NCBI GenBank assembly: GCA_013415565.1
Contig: JAAEET010000013.1
Span: 1 to 37,493, forward strand
Direction of reading: 5' to 3'
Length of the DNA: 37,493 nucleotides
Source of the DNA: Methanomicrobiales archaeon
GTDB lineage: Archaea > Halobacteriota > Methanomicrobia > Methanomicrobiales > Methanospirillaceae
The stretch's first letter is position 1; the number at the start of each line of letters is the position of its first letter. This document shows, piece by piece, positions 25,205 through 33,939 of the stretch. Both the position numbers and the translations under genes were made by a program. Below the pieces are notes generated by a model. That model was not told the origin of the DNA, did no database searches, and saw only the letters and a program-made list of their open reading frames with translations.

Positions 25205-25690
25205 TCAGAGACCTTCCTTTATTCTTTTTTCGAGATTTTCACCGTGAGAGCCCATCCAGTAAAGCTTCCTGCAGCTCCGGCACCAGTAGAAGCGGAGACC
25301 GGTCCGGTTCCGGGGAGCGTAGTCTGCTCCCGCTATCTCCTCCTCTGTCGCCGGCCGGAGGAGCCGGTTGCAGAGCGAACAACGGGTCATGCGGATCTCG
25401 GGAACGATCAAACCTCTCCGGCTCAGTTCGCGGATCTGGGTCATGACATCATCCCCTTTCACCAGGACGGCCCCGTCACCCCCCCGGTCCGCAAGATCGC
25501 GATCACGCGTCAGGAGAATCCTGCCGGTCCGGGAAGCCAGATCGAGGAGGAGCGTGTCCTCCCTCCGGTTCCCTTCCCTCATACTGTTAGCCGAGAGGGC
25601 GTCGTATCCCATGAAACGGAGATAACGGCAGAGCGTCCCGAGCATCCGATCGACGATGAATGCCGGCCTCTCCTCCGTGTGGTCAGACAT
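25205..25690 (-). CDS. Mut7-C RNase domain protein (DUF82, PIN-like)
   Basis: A 161-residue protein with a PIN-like fold in the first 100 residues: FIVDRMLGTLCRYLRFMGYDAL, then LLLDLASRTGRILLTRDRDLAD, which contain the conserved Asp residues of Mut7-C nucleases. A zinc ribbon follows (CSLC at about 105-108 and CRSC at about 137-140), as is usual in archaeal members. The predicted role is RNA cleavage or binding. It overlaps the end of the radical SAM gene by 8 bases and is downstream of it in the same transcription unit. Confidence 0.88.
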   Translation of the reverse strand: MSDHTEERPAFIVDRMLGTLCRYLRFMGYDALSANSMREGNRREDTLLLDLASRTGRILLTRDRDLADRGGDGAVLVKGDDVMTQIRELSRRGLIVPEIRMTRCSLCNRLLRPATEEEIAGADYAPRNRTGLRFYWCRSCRKLYWMGSHGENLEKRIKEGL

Positions 25691-26702
25691 GGTCGACGAT
25701 CGCTATCGCGGCCCCGCACGAGGTGCAGCGGCCTTCCGCAAGGTTCCTGGTAATGGCGGAAAATCCCCGGCGTTCGATGATGAGCGCGCTGCAGACCGGG
25801 CAGTAGGTGCTCTCATACCGGTGCATGAAGACATTTCCCACGTACGGGTAGTGCAGGCCCCCTTCCTTTGCCTGCCGGTAGATCCGCTCGAGGGTGGCAA
25901 CCGGTGTCGCCTCCCGGTCCCGCATACGGTAATCGGGGTGGAACCGGGTAAAATGCACCGGCGTATCAGGACCGAGGTTCTCTGCGATCCAGCCGATGAG
26001 TGCCCCGGTCTCTTCGGCAGAATCGTTCAGCCCGGGGATAACCAGGTTGACCACCTCGATATGCATCCCGAGCTCCCGGGCAAGGACAGCCGAGTCAAGC
26101 ACCGGCTGGAGCTTTGCACCGCAGATCTTTTTATAAAAATCCTCGGTGAATGCCTTGATGTCCACCCTGAAAGCATCAAGGACCGGGGATATCTCCCGGA
26201 GCGCCTCTTCCGTGATGTATCCATTGGTCACGTACACGGTAGCAAGGCCCCGGCCCTTCGCCAGGGTTCCCATATCAAGCGCATATTCGTGCCAGATGGT
26301 GGGCTCGTTGTAGGTCCAGGAGATACTGGCACACATCCTCGCTTCCGCCCTCTTCACCCCCTCTTCGGGAGAGATATCACGCAGGGAAAAACCGGTGATA
26401 TCGGCCCGCGAGATCTGCCAGTTCTGGCAGTGCTCGCACCGGAAATTGCAGCCGACGCTCCCGAGCGAATAGGAGAGCGTGCCCGGAAGGAAGTGGTAGA
26501 GCGGTTTTTTCTCGATCGGATCGACTGCCTCCGAGCTGACCTTCCCATAGGTCATGGCGTACAGGATACCGTTCCGGTTCTCCCGGACACCGCAGATACC
26601 GTGCTTTCCTTCCCTGATCGTGCAGCGGTGATTGCAGAGTGAGCAGATGAGCGCATCGTCCTCGCCGTGGCGATACTGCCGTGCCTTATGCAACTGCTCC
26701 AT
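25683..26702 (-). CDS. amrS: AmmeMemoRadiSam-type radical SAM enzyme
   Basis: The protein belongs to the radical SAM group annotated AmrS. The start at ATG 26702 (MEQLHKARQYRHGE, 339 residues) was preferred over GTG 26726, because a clear TATA box (26726-26735) lies 28 bases before the ATG and would place the GTG upstream of the transcript. An N-terminal cysteine set (CSLCNHRCTIREGKHGICGV) precedes the SAM-binding CNFRCEHC (CX3CX2C). A third region at the C-terminus (CPVC and CTSC) looks like a rubredoxin-type zinc site. Chemistry is unknown; MEMO and AMMECR1 partner genes are not seen in this window. Confidence 0.9.
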   Translation of the reverse strand: MEQLHKARQYRHGEDDALICSLCNHRCTIREGKHGICGVRENRNGILYAMTYGKVSSEAVDPIEKKPLYHFLPGTLSYSLGSVGCNFRCEHCQNWQISRADITGFSLRDISPEEGVKRAEARMCASISWTYNEPTIWHEYALDMGTLAKGRGLATVYVTNGYITEEALREISPVLDAFRVDIKAFTEDFYKKICGAKLQPVLDSAVLARELGMHIEVVNLVIPGLNDSAEETGALIGWIAENLGPDTPVHFTRFHPDYRMRDREATPVATLERIYRQAKEGGLHYPYVGNVFMHRYESTYCPVCSALIIERRGFSAITRNLAEGRCTSCGAAIAIVDHV

Positions 26703-26725
26703 GAGGAGGGATGAGGGATAATCCA

Positions 26726-26735
26726 CATAAATATG
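26726..26735 (-). promoter_or_regulatory. TATA box for the radical SAM gene
   Basis: On the minus strand the bases read CATATTTATG, centred about 28 bases upstream of the ATG at 26702. This decides the start and predicts a leaderless or nearly leaderless message. Confidence 0.6.
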
Positions 26736-26750
26736 CCGGTGATGGCCGGA

Positions 26751-26906
26751 TTATTCCCCGGGCCGTTCTCCGGATATGCTATCCTCGTCCACCTCTACGA
26801 CGAGAGCACCGGAATATCCGCATTCCTTGCACCGGTAGAACTCCCCCATGCAGCCGCCGGCAGCCCTGTAGATCTCCCTGCTCCCGCAGACCGGACACCG
26901 TATCAT
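26751..26906 (-). CDS. Small zinc-ribbon protein (51 aa)
   Basis: ATG 26906 opens a 51-residue frame, MIRCPVCGSREIYRAAGG..., with two CxxC knuckles (C4/C7 and C26/C29) 18 residues apart and an acidic tail. This is a plain zinc ribbon like those of TFIIS-like or ribosome-associated small proteins. It lies just upstream of the radical SAM gene on the same strand and is divergent from pyrH. The longer upstream frame would overlap the pyrH start and is unlikely. No function is assigned. Confidence 0.7.
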   Translation of the reverse strand: MIRCPVCGSREIYRAAGGCMGEFYRCKECGYSGALVVEVDEDSISGERPGE

Positions 26907-26949
26907 GGTCACATAGGTATATGGTAGCGTACCATGAAAACATTGGGAG

Positions 26950-27657
26950 ATGAAGAAGGTCGTCCTCTCTCTTGGCGGGTCAATCCTCTTTCCTACCATC
27001 GAAGAGAACCGGGTTGCCGCATATGCTGATGTTCTTTCCAGGATCGCGGGCCGGATCCAGCTGTTCGTGGTGGTCGGGGGCGGAGGTGAGGCCCGGCGCT
27101 ATATCTCCGCAGCCCGGGAGATCGGGCTTGACGAAGCGCTGGCCGACGAGATCGGGATCCTGGTCACCCGGCTGAACGCCACCCTCCTTGCCGGGGCACT
27201 CGGAGATTCCGCGGTCCCGGTGGTTGCGACAAACCATGCGGATGCGTACGCTGCTGCCGCCTCCGGAAAGATCGTAGTGATGGGAGGGATAACACCGGCA
27301 CAGACGACCGATGCCGTAGCCGCGGTGCTCGCCGAACGGGCAGGTGCGGACCTGATGGTGAACCTCACCTCAGTCGACGGTGTCTATACCGCAGATCCGA
27401 AGGCCGACCCATCGGCGAGGAAACTCGATCTCCTCTCCTCGGACCAGCTTCTCGATATCATGGGTTCGGCCTCCCTCTCCGCCGGCGCCAACACGGTGAT
27501 CGATATGGTCGCTGCCAAGGTGCTGAAGCGAAGCGGAATCCCCCTCCTTGTCATCGACGGAAGGAATCCCGGCAGCCTGGAGGATGCTCTCCTTGCCGGA
27601 CGCTATGCGGGAAGCCTGGTCACCAAGGATGGTGAAAAACCGGCAGCACTCCTCTGA
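26950..27657 (+). CDS. pyrH: UMP kinase
   Basis: The enzyme phosphorylates UMP to UDP with ATP in pyrimidine synthesis. The 235 residues begin MKKVVLSLGGSIL, the amino acid kinase glycine loop. VVVGGGGEARRYI, the Asn/Thr segment VTRLNATLLAGAL, VVMGGITPAQTTDAVAAVLAE and LTSVDGVYTADPK are the archaeal UMP kinase pattern. A GGGAG ribosome binding site is 4-8 bases before the start. T-rich sequence just after the stop (about 27665-27672) may end the message before the tRNA-Pro gene. Confidence 0.95.
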   Translation: MKKVVLSLGGSILFPTIEENRVAAYADVLSRIAGRIQLFVVVGGGGEARRYISAAREIGLDEALADEIGILVTRLNATLLAGALGDSAVPVVATNHADAYAAAASGKIVVMGGITPAQTTDAVAAVLAERAGADLMVNLTSVDGVYTADPKADPSARKLDLLSSDQLLDIMGSASLSAGANTVIDMVAAKVLKRSGIPLLVIDGRNPGSLEDALLAGRYAGSLVTKDGEKPAALL

Positions 27658-27703
27658 ACGCAACCCTTTTTTCCGAACCCGACCAACATTCTTTCTCTCG
27701 TCC

Positions 27704-27777
27704 GGGGTAGTAGGGTAGCCTGGTCCATCCTAGAGCGTTTGGGACGCTTTGACGGCAGTTCGAATCTGCCCTACCCC
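27704..27777 (+). tRNA. tRNA-Pro (TGG anticodon)
   Basis: A 74-base cloverleaf. The acceptor GGGGTAG (27704-27710) pairs with CTACCCC (27771-27777), the T-arm is GGCAG-TTCGAAT-CTGCC and the anticodon loop is TTTGGGA with anticodon TGG. The anticodon stem GAGCG/CGCTT has one G-T pair. No intron. CCA is not encoded (CAT follows the A at 27778). The nth gene begins 7 bases after the end. Confidence 0.95.
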
Positions 27778-27783
27778 ATTGTC

Positions 27784-28440
27784 ATGCACCGATCCCGAGC
27801 CCTGGCAGTTTTCCGGACGCTCTCCGCCCGATACGATGATGCTCCCGGTCCCCGGCACTTCATCCCGTTCTCATCTCCCTTCCAGGCACTGATCGGGACC
27901 ATGCTCTCGGCCCAGACCACCGACCGTGCGGTGAACGGTGTCATCGGAGATCTCTTTTCAGCATACCCGACACCGGAAGCCCTTGCCGGGGCATCGCCGG
28001 GCGATCTCGAGGACCGGATCAGGAGCATCGGACTCTACCGCACCAAGGCGCGGAACATCCGGGCGGCTGCCCGGAAGCTGGTGGAAGAGTATGACGGAGA
28101 GGTTCCCCGGACCATGGAAGATCTCGTCACGCTCCCCGGTGTGGGGAGAAAGACGGCAAATATCGTGCTCTCGCATGCCTTCAGCATCACTGCGGGGATT
28201 GCAGTCGATACCCATGTTGCAAGAGTCTCCCGCCGCATCGGGTTTACCGATGAGAGCACAACCGATCGGATCGAACAGGATCTCATGGCCCTCTTTCCCC
28301 GGGAATACTGGGGGGATATCAACTATGTCCTGATCCGGCACGGGCGGGCAATCTGCAGGGCCCGGAAACCACGGTGCCCGGAATGCCCGGTCAGCGGGGA
28401 CTGCCGCTACTTCCGCGAGACGGGCCGGCATGGCGGATGA
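27784..28440 (+). CDS. nth: Endonuclease III (Nth)
   Basis: A DNA glycosylase/AP lyase for oxidised pyrimidines. The start at ATG 27784 gives 218 residues; upstream frames would read through the tRNA. Features: helix-hairpin-helix LPGVGRKTANIVLSHAF with the catalytic Lys, the catalytic Asp in AVDTHVARVSRR, and a C-terminal [4Fe-4S] loop C-x6-C-x2-C-x5-C (CRARKPRCPECPVSGDC). It lies directly after tRNA-Pro and converges with the phosphate transporter gene. Confidence 0.96.
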   Translation: MHRSRALAVFRTLSARYDDAPGPRHFIPFSSPFQALIGTMLSAQTTDRAVNGVIGDLFSAYPTPEALAGASPGDLEDRIRSIGLYRTKARNIRAAARKLVEEYDGEVPRTMEDLVTLPGVGRKTANIVLSHAFSITAGIAVDTHVARVSRRIGFTDESTTDRIEQDLMALFPREYWGDINYVLIRHGRAICRARKPRCPECPVSGDCRYFRETGRHGG

Positions 28441-28455
28441 TTGCGCGATTCGCTT

Positions 28456-29634
28456 TCAGCCGATAATCCAGGACGAGAACAGAAACGTCACGTAGGCAAA
28501 GACCGCGGTCAGGGGAATGGTGAGGATCCATGCAGCGACAATGCGCCGGACGACGCCCCACTGGACCGCCGAGTAGCCCCGTGAAGCACCGACACCCATG
28601 ATTGATCCGCTGATGGCATGGGTCGTGGAAACCGGGATGCCGAATGCGGTCACGAATGCGAGAACAATCCCCCCTCCCGTTTCGGCACAAAACCCCTGAT
28701 ACGGCCGGAGCTTGGTGATCTTCGTTGCCATGGTCTCCACCACCCGCCAGCCACCGAGAAATGTGCCGAGCGCCATCGCCGATCCCGAGATGATGATGAC
28801 CCAGAACGGAACGATGAACTCGGAAAGCAGCCCGCCTGCCACGAGGATTGCGGTGATGACTCCCATGGCGTTCTGGGCATCATTGCTCCCGTGGCCGATA
28901 CTGTAGAATGCCGCCGAAAGCAGCTGGAGCTTCCGGAACAGGAAATTCATGGTCTTGCTGTTCCTGTTCCGGAAGAAACGGATGACCACGATGCTGATAA
29001 GGAATGCGGCAAGCAGCCCGATGACCGGGGATACCACGATGAATATCAGGATGGCAAGTATTCCGCTGACCGGTAGGATCCTGGTGATGGTCACAAATGG
29101 AATTATGATGGCAATCCCGCAGAGTGATCCGAGGGCGAGAACGGGAAGCAGGTTCTCCTCCCCTTTCAGGTGTCCGAGAATACCGACAATGATTGCCCCG
29201 GCCGCAGCCCCGATTGCTGCATACACCACCAGCCAGATGATGGTTCCTGCAGCAGGCCAGAGGATGGCCCCAAGGCCTGCAAAGGCAATGGCAGAGCCGA
29301 TAAGGCCGCCCACAAGGGCATGACTGGCTGATATCGGGATGCCCGAATAAGAGGAGATAACGACCCAGAGAACCGCGGAAAAAAGCCCGAAAAGGATGAC
29401 CTGGGTGGTCATGAATTCCGCGCTTACGATTCCCTTGCCGATGGTCTTTGCCACAACCGTGGTGAACACGAGGGGGCCAACCATGTTGAAGAAGGCGGCA
29501 AGGAGAACTCCCTGAAGGGGAGTAAGAACCCGGGTTGCCACCACGGTCGCGATGGAATTTGCAGCATCATTCAGGCCATTGACAAAATTGAAGAGAAGGG
29601 CAAGGACGATTCCGGTGATGAGCAGCGGTTCCAT
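28456..29634 (-). CDS. pit: PiT-family inorganic phosphate transporter
   Basis: An integral membrane symporter for inorganic phosphate, 392 residues from ATG 29634, which follows GAGGG at good spacing; GTG 29643 would overlap the DUF47 stop. It carries the two inverted signatures GLNDAANSIATVVATR (near the N-terminus) and GSNDAQNAMGVI (about residue 255), plus SASHALVGGLIG and STTHAISGSIMG. About 10 membrane helices are visible. It is expressed with the DUF47 gene immediately upstream, the usual PiT partner. A link to polyphosphate storage (ppk1 about 4 kb away) is plausible. Confidence 0.95.
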   Translation of the reverse strand: MEPLLITGIVLALLFNFVNGLNDAANSIATVVATRVLTPLQGVLLAAFFNMVGPLVFTTVVAKTIGKGIVSAEFMTTQVILFGLFSAVLWVVISSYSGIPISASHALVGGLIGSAIAFAGLGAILWPAAGTIIWLVVYAAIGAAAGAIIVGILGHLKGEENLLPVLALGSLCGIAIIIPFVTITRILPVSGILAILIFIVVSPVIGLLAAFLISIVVIRFFRNRNSKTMNFLFRKLQLLSAAFYSIGHGSNDAQNAMGVITAILVAGGLLSEFIVPFWVIIISGSAMALGTFLGGWRVVETMATKITKLRPYQGFCAETGGGIVLAFVTAFGIPVSTTHAISGSIMGVGASRGYSAVQWGVVRRIVAAWILTIPLTAVFAYVTFLFSSWIIG

Positions 29635-29639
29635 GTCCC

Positions 29640-30269
29640 TCACGAGTGCCGTATGGCGATATCTGACAGGACGTTTGCAGCATCCTCACATTTATCGGTG
29701 GCAATCTCGAGGTATTCGTAAACATCCTTCCGTTTGATGATGGCAATCGGATCCTCGGTCTTGAAGAGGTCATTGATGGCGTGGGCAAGGATATCGTCAG
29801 CGAGGTTCTCGAGCCGGTTCACTTCGATGCAGCGGTGCTCGATCTGGTGCGGGTTCTTCATGGTCCGGATCCCCTTCACCGCATCCTCAAGTTCCACCAC
29901 CGAGAGCTGGATGAGCTTGGCCAATTCGACCATATAGGCATCAGTCCCGGTGATCCCGTAGTTGTACATTCGCTGGGCCGTACCCTCGATGTAGTCCAGA
30001 ACATCGTCGAGCGCTGACGCGAGTGTTGAGATATCTTCAGGATCAAGAGGGGTGATGAATGTCCGGTTCAGGTGCTCGTAGATCTCGTGCGTTATCTTAT
30101 CTCCGTCGTGTTCAAGACGCTCAAGGTTATCAACCTTTGATTTCACGTCGGAGAAATCATCGACAAGATCCACAAGACGGTAGGATGCCACCACGACAAC
30201 CGCCGCCAGCCGGTCGAAGAGATCAAAAAATTGTTTATCCTGTGGTATGAGCCACTCTTTCAATCCCAC
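29640..30269 (-). CDS. DUF47/PhoU-like phosphate transport accessory protein
   Basis: A 209-residue all-helical cytoplasmic protein of the DUF47 family (PhoU-related). It begins MGLKEWLIPQDKQFFDLFDRLA from a GTG at 30269, the family's usual start. The metal-binding helical signatures ERLEHDGDKITHEIY and NRLENLADDILAHAINDLF are typical. It precedes pit by a few bases (stop at 29640-29642, pit ATG at 29634), so the pair is a standard PiT/DUF47 module. The partner is thought to control phosphate uptake. Confidence 0.92.
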   Translation of the reverse strand: MGLKEWLIPQDKQFFDLFDRLAAVVVVASYRLVDLVDDFSDVKSKVDNLERLEHDGDKITHEIYEHLNRTFITPLDPEDISTLASALDDVLDYIEGTAQRMYNYGITGTDAYMVELAKLIQLSVVELEDAVKGIRTMKNPHQIEHRCIEVNRLENLADDILAHAINDLFKTEDPIAIIKRKDVYEYLEIATDKCEDAANVLSDIAIRHS

Positions 30270-30337
30270 GGCTTATCACGAACAGTAGTACTTGGAGATA
30301 TCAAAAATCCTCCGATTTTACTCAAAAGAAGATTCAT

Positions 30338-30408
30338 GGACCGAGCGGGAATTGAACCCGCGGCCTCTTCCATGCCAAGGAAGCGATCTTCCTCTGATCT
30401 ATCGGCCC
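30338..30408 (-). tRNA. tRNA-Ala (GGC anticodon)
   Basis: The minus strand folds as a 71-base cloverleaf: acceptor GGGCCGA with TCGGTCC (including the G3-U70 pair that marks alanine tRNAs), D-arm GATC/GATC, anticodon stem CTTCC/GGAAG around TTGGCAT (anticodon GGC), T-arm GCGGG-TTCAATT-CCCGC. No intron, CCA not encoded. A TATA-like TTCTTTATG lies some 30 bases upstream on this strand (about 30434-30442). Confidence 0.95.
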
Positions 30409-30475
30409 GCTCCTACTAGGTAGGCGTCCATGGCATAAAGAATTATTCTCCCTGAACCGCATCCGCCGCACCAGG

Positions 30476-31606
30476 TCATGAAGGCGAACGGTCCGCCGCC
30501 CTGGTGAACCTTGCCACCCGGTCGCGTGCATCGGCGAGGGACGGACGCAGGATCACCGCGCCGTCACGGATGACTGCCACAAGCAGAGGCAAACCGCCCT
30601 CAGGGCCGGGCTGATCGGCGGGAAGGGTCTGGTGCTTCTCTCCGGGGAGCCGCCAGACCTGCTTCTTCCCGCTCCTCTTTCCCCGTTTTGCGCAGGGTTC
30701 CCCATCAATTGCGACGATATCCATGGCAAAGTCAATCACCGGGGCATTGGCTATGGCCCCCCCGACTCCGAAGGCATCCACAATGTCCCGGTAGGCGACG
30801 ATATCTTCCCGGGAGATCCCACCCGAGAGGACAATTTTGACACCAGGGTATCCGGAGGAGTCGAGCTCCCACCTGACTTCCTCGAGGATTGCCCGCATGT
30901 TACCCCGGCGCGAGCGGGGGGTGTCGAGCCGCACCCCCTCAGCACCGCACCGCGCACCGGTCATCGACTCCCGCTTCTCATCACACCAGGTGTCGCAGAG
31001 AAAGATCCGCGGGACCCCCGGATCTGCAAACCGGTCAAACGCGGTGAATGCCTCCCCGACATCCGGGTAGCACATCACCAAGGAATGAGGCATGGTCCCC
31101 ACGAGGGGAATCCCCTCCGGCGCGCAGGTATTGCTCACCCCGTCAACGCCCCCGATCCATGCCGCCCGTTCGACCATCCGGGCCAGGGCAGGGTGCTGTC
31201 GCCGCGATCCGAACGAGAAGATTGCCCGTGTTCCGGCAAGCCGCCTGATGTGCGCCGCTGCGGTTGCAATCCCCGAGGCATGGCAGAGAAACCCGAGCAC
31301 CGCCGTCTCGTAGCGGGCAAACTCCCGGTAGCCTCCCTCGATCCTGAGTACAGGTTCGCCGGGGTAGAAGACCGATCCTTCCGGCATCGCCTCGACCGTC
31401 AGCGGCAGTCCTTCAAGGAGGCTGATGACGTCATCAAGACCGCAGACGATCGCCCATTCATCGGGAAGGGCGGCGGCGGTCACTTCCATGGCAACCTGCG
31501 GGTTCTTTCCCGACCCGCGGAGCACCTCTTCAGTCCTGATAAAGTAGATGTCGGTACATTCCCCCCGGCGGATAGTATCGTCGTCAACGGTGGCAAACCT
31601 GCCCAT
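30476..31606 (-). CDS. pncB: Nicotinate phosphoribosyltransferase
   Basis: The enzyme joins nicotinate to PRPP in NAD salvage. ATG 31606 gives 376 residues starting MGRFATVDDDTIRRGECTD, the expected N-terminus; longer frames upstream are not family-like. Conserved parts: FSFGSRRQHPALARMVERAA, GVSNTCAPEGIPLVGTMPHS and VKIVLSGGISREDIVAY. The C-terminal 60 residues (KRGKRSGKKQVWRLPG) are the usual short beta domain. It is divergent from the purine phosphorylase gene and lies upstream of tRNA-Ala on the same strand. Confidence 0.92.
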   Translation of the reverse strand: MGRFATVDDDTIRRGECTDIYFIRTEEVLRGSGKNPQVAMEVTAAALPDEWAIVCGLDDVISLLEGLPLTVEAMPEGSVFYPGEPVLRIEGGYREFARYETAVLGFLCHASGIATAAAHIRRLAGTRAIFSFGSRRQHPALARMVERAAWIGGVDGVSNTCAPEGIPLVGTMPHSLVMCYPDVGEAFTAFDRFADPGVPRIFLCDTWCDEKRESMTGARCGAEGVRLDTPRSRRGNMRAILEEVRWELDSSGYPGVKIVLSGGISREDIVAYRDIVDAFGVGGAIANAPVIDFAMDIVAIDGEPCAKRGKRSGKKQVWRLPGEKHQTLPADQPGPEGGLPLLVAVIRDGAVILRPSLADARDRVARFTRAADRSPS

Positions 31607-31697
31607 GGTACTGGAGGTTGGAGGCACGGGTACAAACATCTTCCGGGATGGAGGTCCCGATCCCTGATCGAAAATGATACCATCATCCCCTGATCTC

Positions 31698-31705
31698 ACT
31701 ATAAT
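31698..31705 (+). promoter_or_regulatory. TATA box for purine salvage genes
   Basis: ACTATAAT is centred about 24 bases before ATG 31725, placing the transcript start near or at that codon and arguing against the longer frames starting at 31674 or 31704. Confidence 0.5.
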
Positions 31706-31724
31706 GGATAGGAAGGTGAGAGAG

Positions 31725-32396
31725 ATGCTCGGGATCATCGGCGGGACAAGCCTGCTGTACGCTGAACTGCCGGAACTTGAAAAAAAAGTCGTGTATACCC
31801 CGTTCGGGAATTCCGAAGTGTTCATCGGGGATTGTGCGCTCCTCCTCCGGCACCAGGGAGAACGCCCTCCGCACCGTATCAATTTCCGGTCCCACCTCGC
31901 GGCGCTCGCCGTCCTCGGGGTAACCAGGGTGGTCACCATCGGCTCGGCCGGATCGCTGCACCGGGAAATCCTCCCGGGCTCCCTGATCGTCCCTGACGAT
32001 TACGTCAGCAGCAGCACCATTCCCTCCATTCACGAATACCGGATCCGGCATGTCCATCCCGGATTCACCGCCTCGCTCATGCACCGGCTTGCCGCGATCA
32101 TTCCTGAAGCACGGGTCGGCGGCATCTATGTCCAGACGCGGGGACCGCGGATCGAGACCGTCGCCGAGGTACAGGCACTCGCCCGGGCAGGGGATGTTGT
32201 CGGCATGACCATTGCGTCCGAGGCAACCCTGGCCATCGAGCTCGGGATGGAGGTTGCTGCCCTCTGCACCATCGACAACTATGCCAACGGTCTCTCGGAC
32301 GAAGCCCTGACCTACGACCATATCCTCGCCTCCGCCGCAGAACACCGGGAGCGGACAAGCGGGCTGGTAAAACGCATCATCGGGGGCATCGTATGA
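31725..32396 (+). CDS. Methylthioinosine/6-oxopurine nucleoside phosphorylase (MTAP/PNP family)
   Basis: A trimeric-type nucleoside phosphorylase of the MTAP family, 223 residues from ATG 31725 (MLGIIGGTSLL), which has a GGTGAG box and a TATA box 24 bases upstream. Family stretches: the phosphate site GGTSL, GSAGSLHREILPGSLIVPDDY, YVQTRGPRIETVAEVQ and VGMTIASEATLAIELGM. In the purine pocket it reads IDNYANG where adenine-specific MTAPs have TDYD. The acidic pair that holds adenine is thus Asn/Ala, as in inosine-preferring enzymes. The next gene is a deaminase overlapping by 4 bases, which fits deamination before phosphorolysis. Confidence 0.88.
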   Translation: MLGIIGGTSLLYAELPELEKKVVYTPFGNSEVFIGDCALLLRHQGERPPHRINFRSHLAALAVLGVTRVVTIGSAGSLHREILPGSLIVPDDYVSSSTIPSIHEYRIRHVHPGFTASLMHRLAAIIPEARVGGIYVQTRGPRIETVAEVQALARAGDVVGMTIASEATLAIELGMEVAALCTIDNYANGLSDEALTYDHILASAAEHRERTSGLVKRIIGGIV

Positions 32397-33715
32397 CGGC
32401 TGAGGGTGCACCATTCCCGGAAGGGCGGCGTTCAATCCTGATCGAGGATGTCCTGACCCTGCAGGGCCGCCGTGATATCTTCATCAATACGAGCGGTCGT
32501 ATCGAGGCCGAGGGGGAGGGGATCGGGCGGAGATGGCGGAACGATGCCGAGTACCTCATCGAGGGCAGAGGTCTCCTCGCCATACCCGGCCTGGTCAACA
32601 CCCACACCCATGCGGCAATGTCGCTGCTGCGTGGCTATGCCGACGATCTTCCCCTCCAGACCTGGCTCTCGGAAAAGATCTGGCCGCTCGAAGCTCTCCT
32701 CACCGGCGAAGATGTGTACTGGGGCACCCGCCTCGCCTGCCTTGAGATGATCCGAAGCGGCACAATCGCTTTCGCGGACATGTACTTCTTCATGGAGGAT
32801 GCGGCGCGTGCGGTGGCCGAATCCGGGCTCAAAGCCATGCTCTCCTACGGATTCATCGATCTCTCTGATCCCGAACGGCGGGAGCGTGAGATACAGGCGA
32901 CGGAACGGCTGGTCGCGGCTATCCGGGGGATGGGCAATCCCAAGATACGGCCGGCGCTCGGGCCCCACGCGGTCTACACGGTCTCGGAAGAAGGTCTCCG
33001 GTGGTGTGCCGGCCTGAGTGCCCGGGAAGGGATCCCCGTCATGATCCATCTTGCAGAAACAGAGAGGGAGATAGCCGATGCGGTGCAGCAGCACGGGCGG
33101 CGGCCGGTCCAGATCCTTGACGAATGCGGGATCCTGACTCCACGGACCGTGGCCGCCCACGGGTGCTGGCTCGATCGGGCAGAATGCGCGTTGCTTGGTG
33201 AGCGGGGGGTGCACGTCTCCCACAACCCGGCCAGCAACATGAAACTCGCCGTTGGCAGGGCAATGCCCTACTCCTGGCTGAGGGAGGCCGGCGTGAACGT
33301 GACCCTGGGAACCGATGGCTGCGCCTCCAATAACAACCTCGACCTCTTCGAAGAGATGAAGACCGCCGCCCTCCTCCAGAAGTTTTCCTGGAACTCCCCG
33401 ACCCTCCTTCCTGCATCCGAGGCCCTGACCATGGCCACCTCGGCCGGCGCCCGGGCCCTTGGCCTTGGAAACGGGATCATTGCACCAGGGGAGCCTGCAG
33501 ATATCGTCCTGATCGACCGGCATGCCGTGTGCAATACGCCCCTGCACCACCCTGCTTCAAACCTGGTGTACTCCTGCACCGGGTCCGCGGTCCGGACCGT
33601 CATCTGCGACGGTGATATCCTGATGGAGGACCGGGTCATCCCCTGGGAAGAAGAAGTCATCAGGGGAGCATCCGCTGCGGCGGCCGATCTGGTGAGGCGC
33701 GGGTCGGGGAAATAG
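32393..33715 (+). CDS. dadD: 5'-deoxyadenosine/MTA/SAH deaminase
   Basis: An amidohydrolase of 440 residues of the MtaD/DadD family that deaminates 5'-deoxyadenosine, methylthioadenosine and S-adenosylhomocysteine. Metal and substrate residues are seen as NTHTHAAMSLLRG (about 70-82), HLAETE (about 218-223), AHGCWLD (about 250-256), SHNPASNMKLAVG and GTDGCASNNNLDLFEEMK (about 305-322). It overlaps the phosphorylase gene by 4 bases (ATGA). Together they convert MTA to MTI and then to hypoxanthine plus a sugar phosphate, the route described in Methanocaldococcus. Confidence 0.9.
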   Translation: MTAEGAPFPEGRRSILIEDVLTLQGRRDIFINTSGRIEAEGEGIGRRWRNDAEYLIEGRGLLAIPGLVNTHTHAAMSLLRGYADDLPLQTWLSEKIWPLEALLTGEDVYWGTRLACLEMIRSGTIAFADMYFFMEDAARAVAESGLKAMLSYGFIDLSDPERREREIQATERLVAAIRGMGNPKIRPALGPHAVYTVSEEGLRWCAGLSAREGIPVMIHLAETEREIADAVQQHGRRPVQILDECGILTPRTVAAHGCWLDRAECALLGERGVHVSHNPASNMKLAVGRAMPYSWLREAGVNVTLGTDGCASNNNLDLFEEMKTAALLQKFSWNSPTLLPASEALTMATSAGARALGLGNGIIAPGEPADIVLIDRHAVCNTPLHHPASNLVYSCTGSAVRTVICDGDILMEDRVIPWEEEVIRGASAAAADLVRRGSGK

Positions 33716-33866
33716 AAGGTCCGTCCGGGAACTGCCCGGCCTCACGTCCTTTTGTATGTGTTTCGCAGACGGACGTAGCATTGCTTTTCGTCAGGATGAT
33801 ATCCCAAACGGCCGGATCAGGCGCTTTGTCGCACCCGGAGGGCGACTACAACGGCGGCACCGTGTC

Positions 33867-33885
33867 TTTGGAGCATCTCTCCAAA
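33867..33885. terminator. Perfect hairpin between convergent genes
   Basis: TTTGGAG (33867-33873) pairs perfectly with CTCCAAA (33879-33885) around a five-base loop. It lies in the 224-base space between dadD (plus) and the acyl-CoA synthetase (minus). A second, looser repeat (ACGTCC near 33745 with GGACGT near 33772) lies close to the dadD end. I see no gene in this space. Confidence 0.45.
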
Positions 33886-33939
33886 AACGAAATTTTATTC
33901 GGAGAACGTTATGGGGATCCCCCGAGGTAGAAAAAATGA

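Noticed and set aside
27739-27783. Upstream extension of the nth reading frame
   Set aside because: It reads through the 3' half of tRNA-Pro; the ATG at 27784 right after the tRNA is the sensible start.
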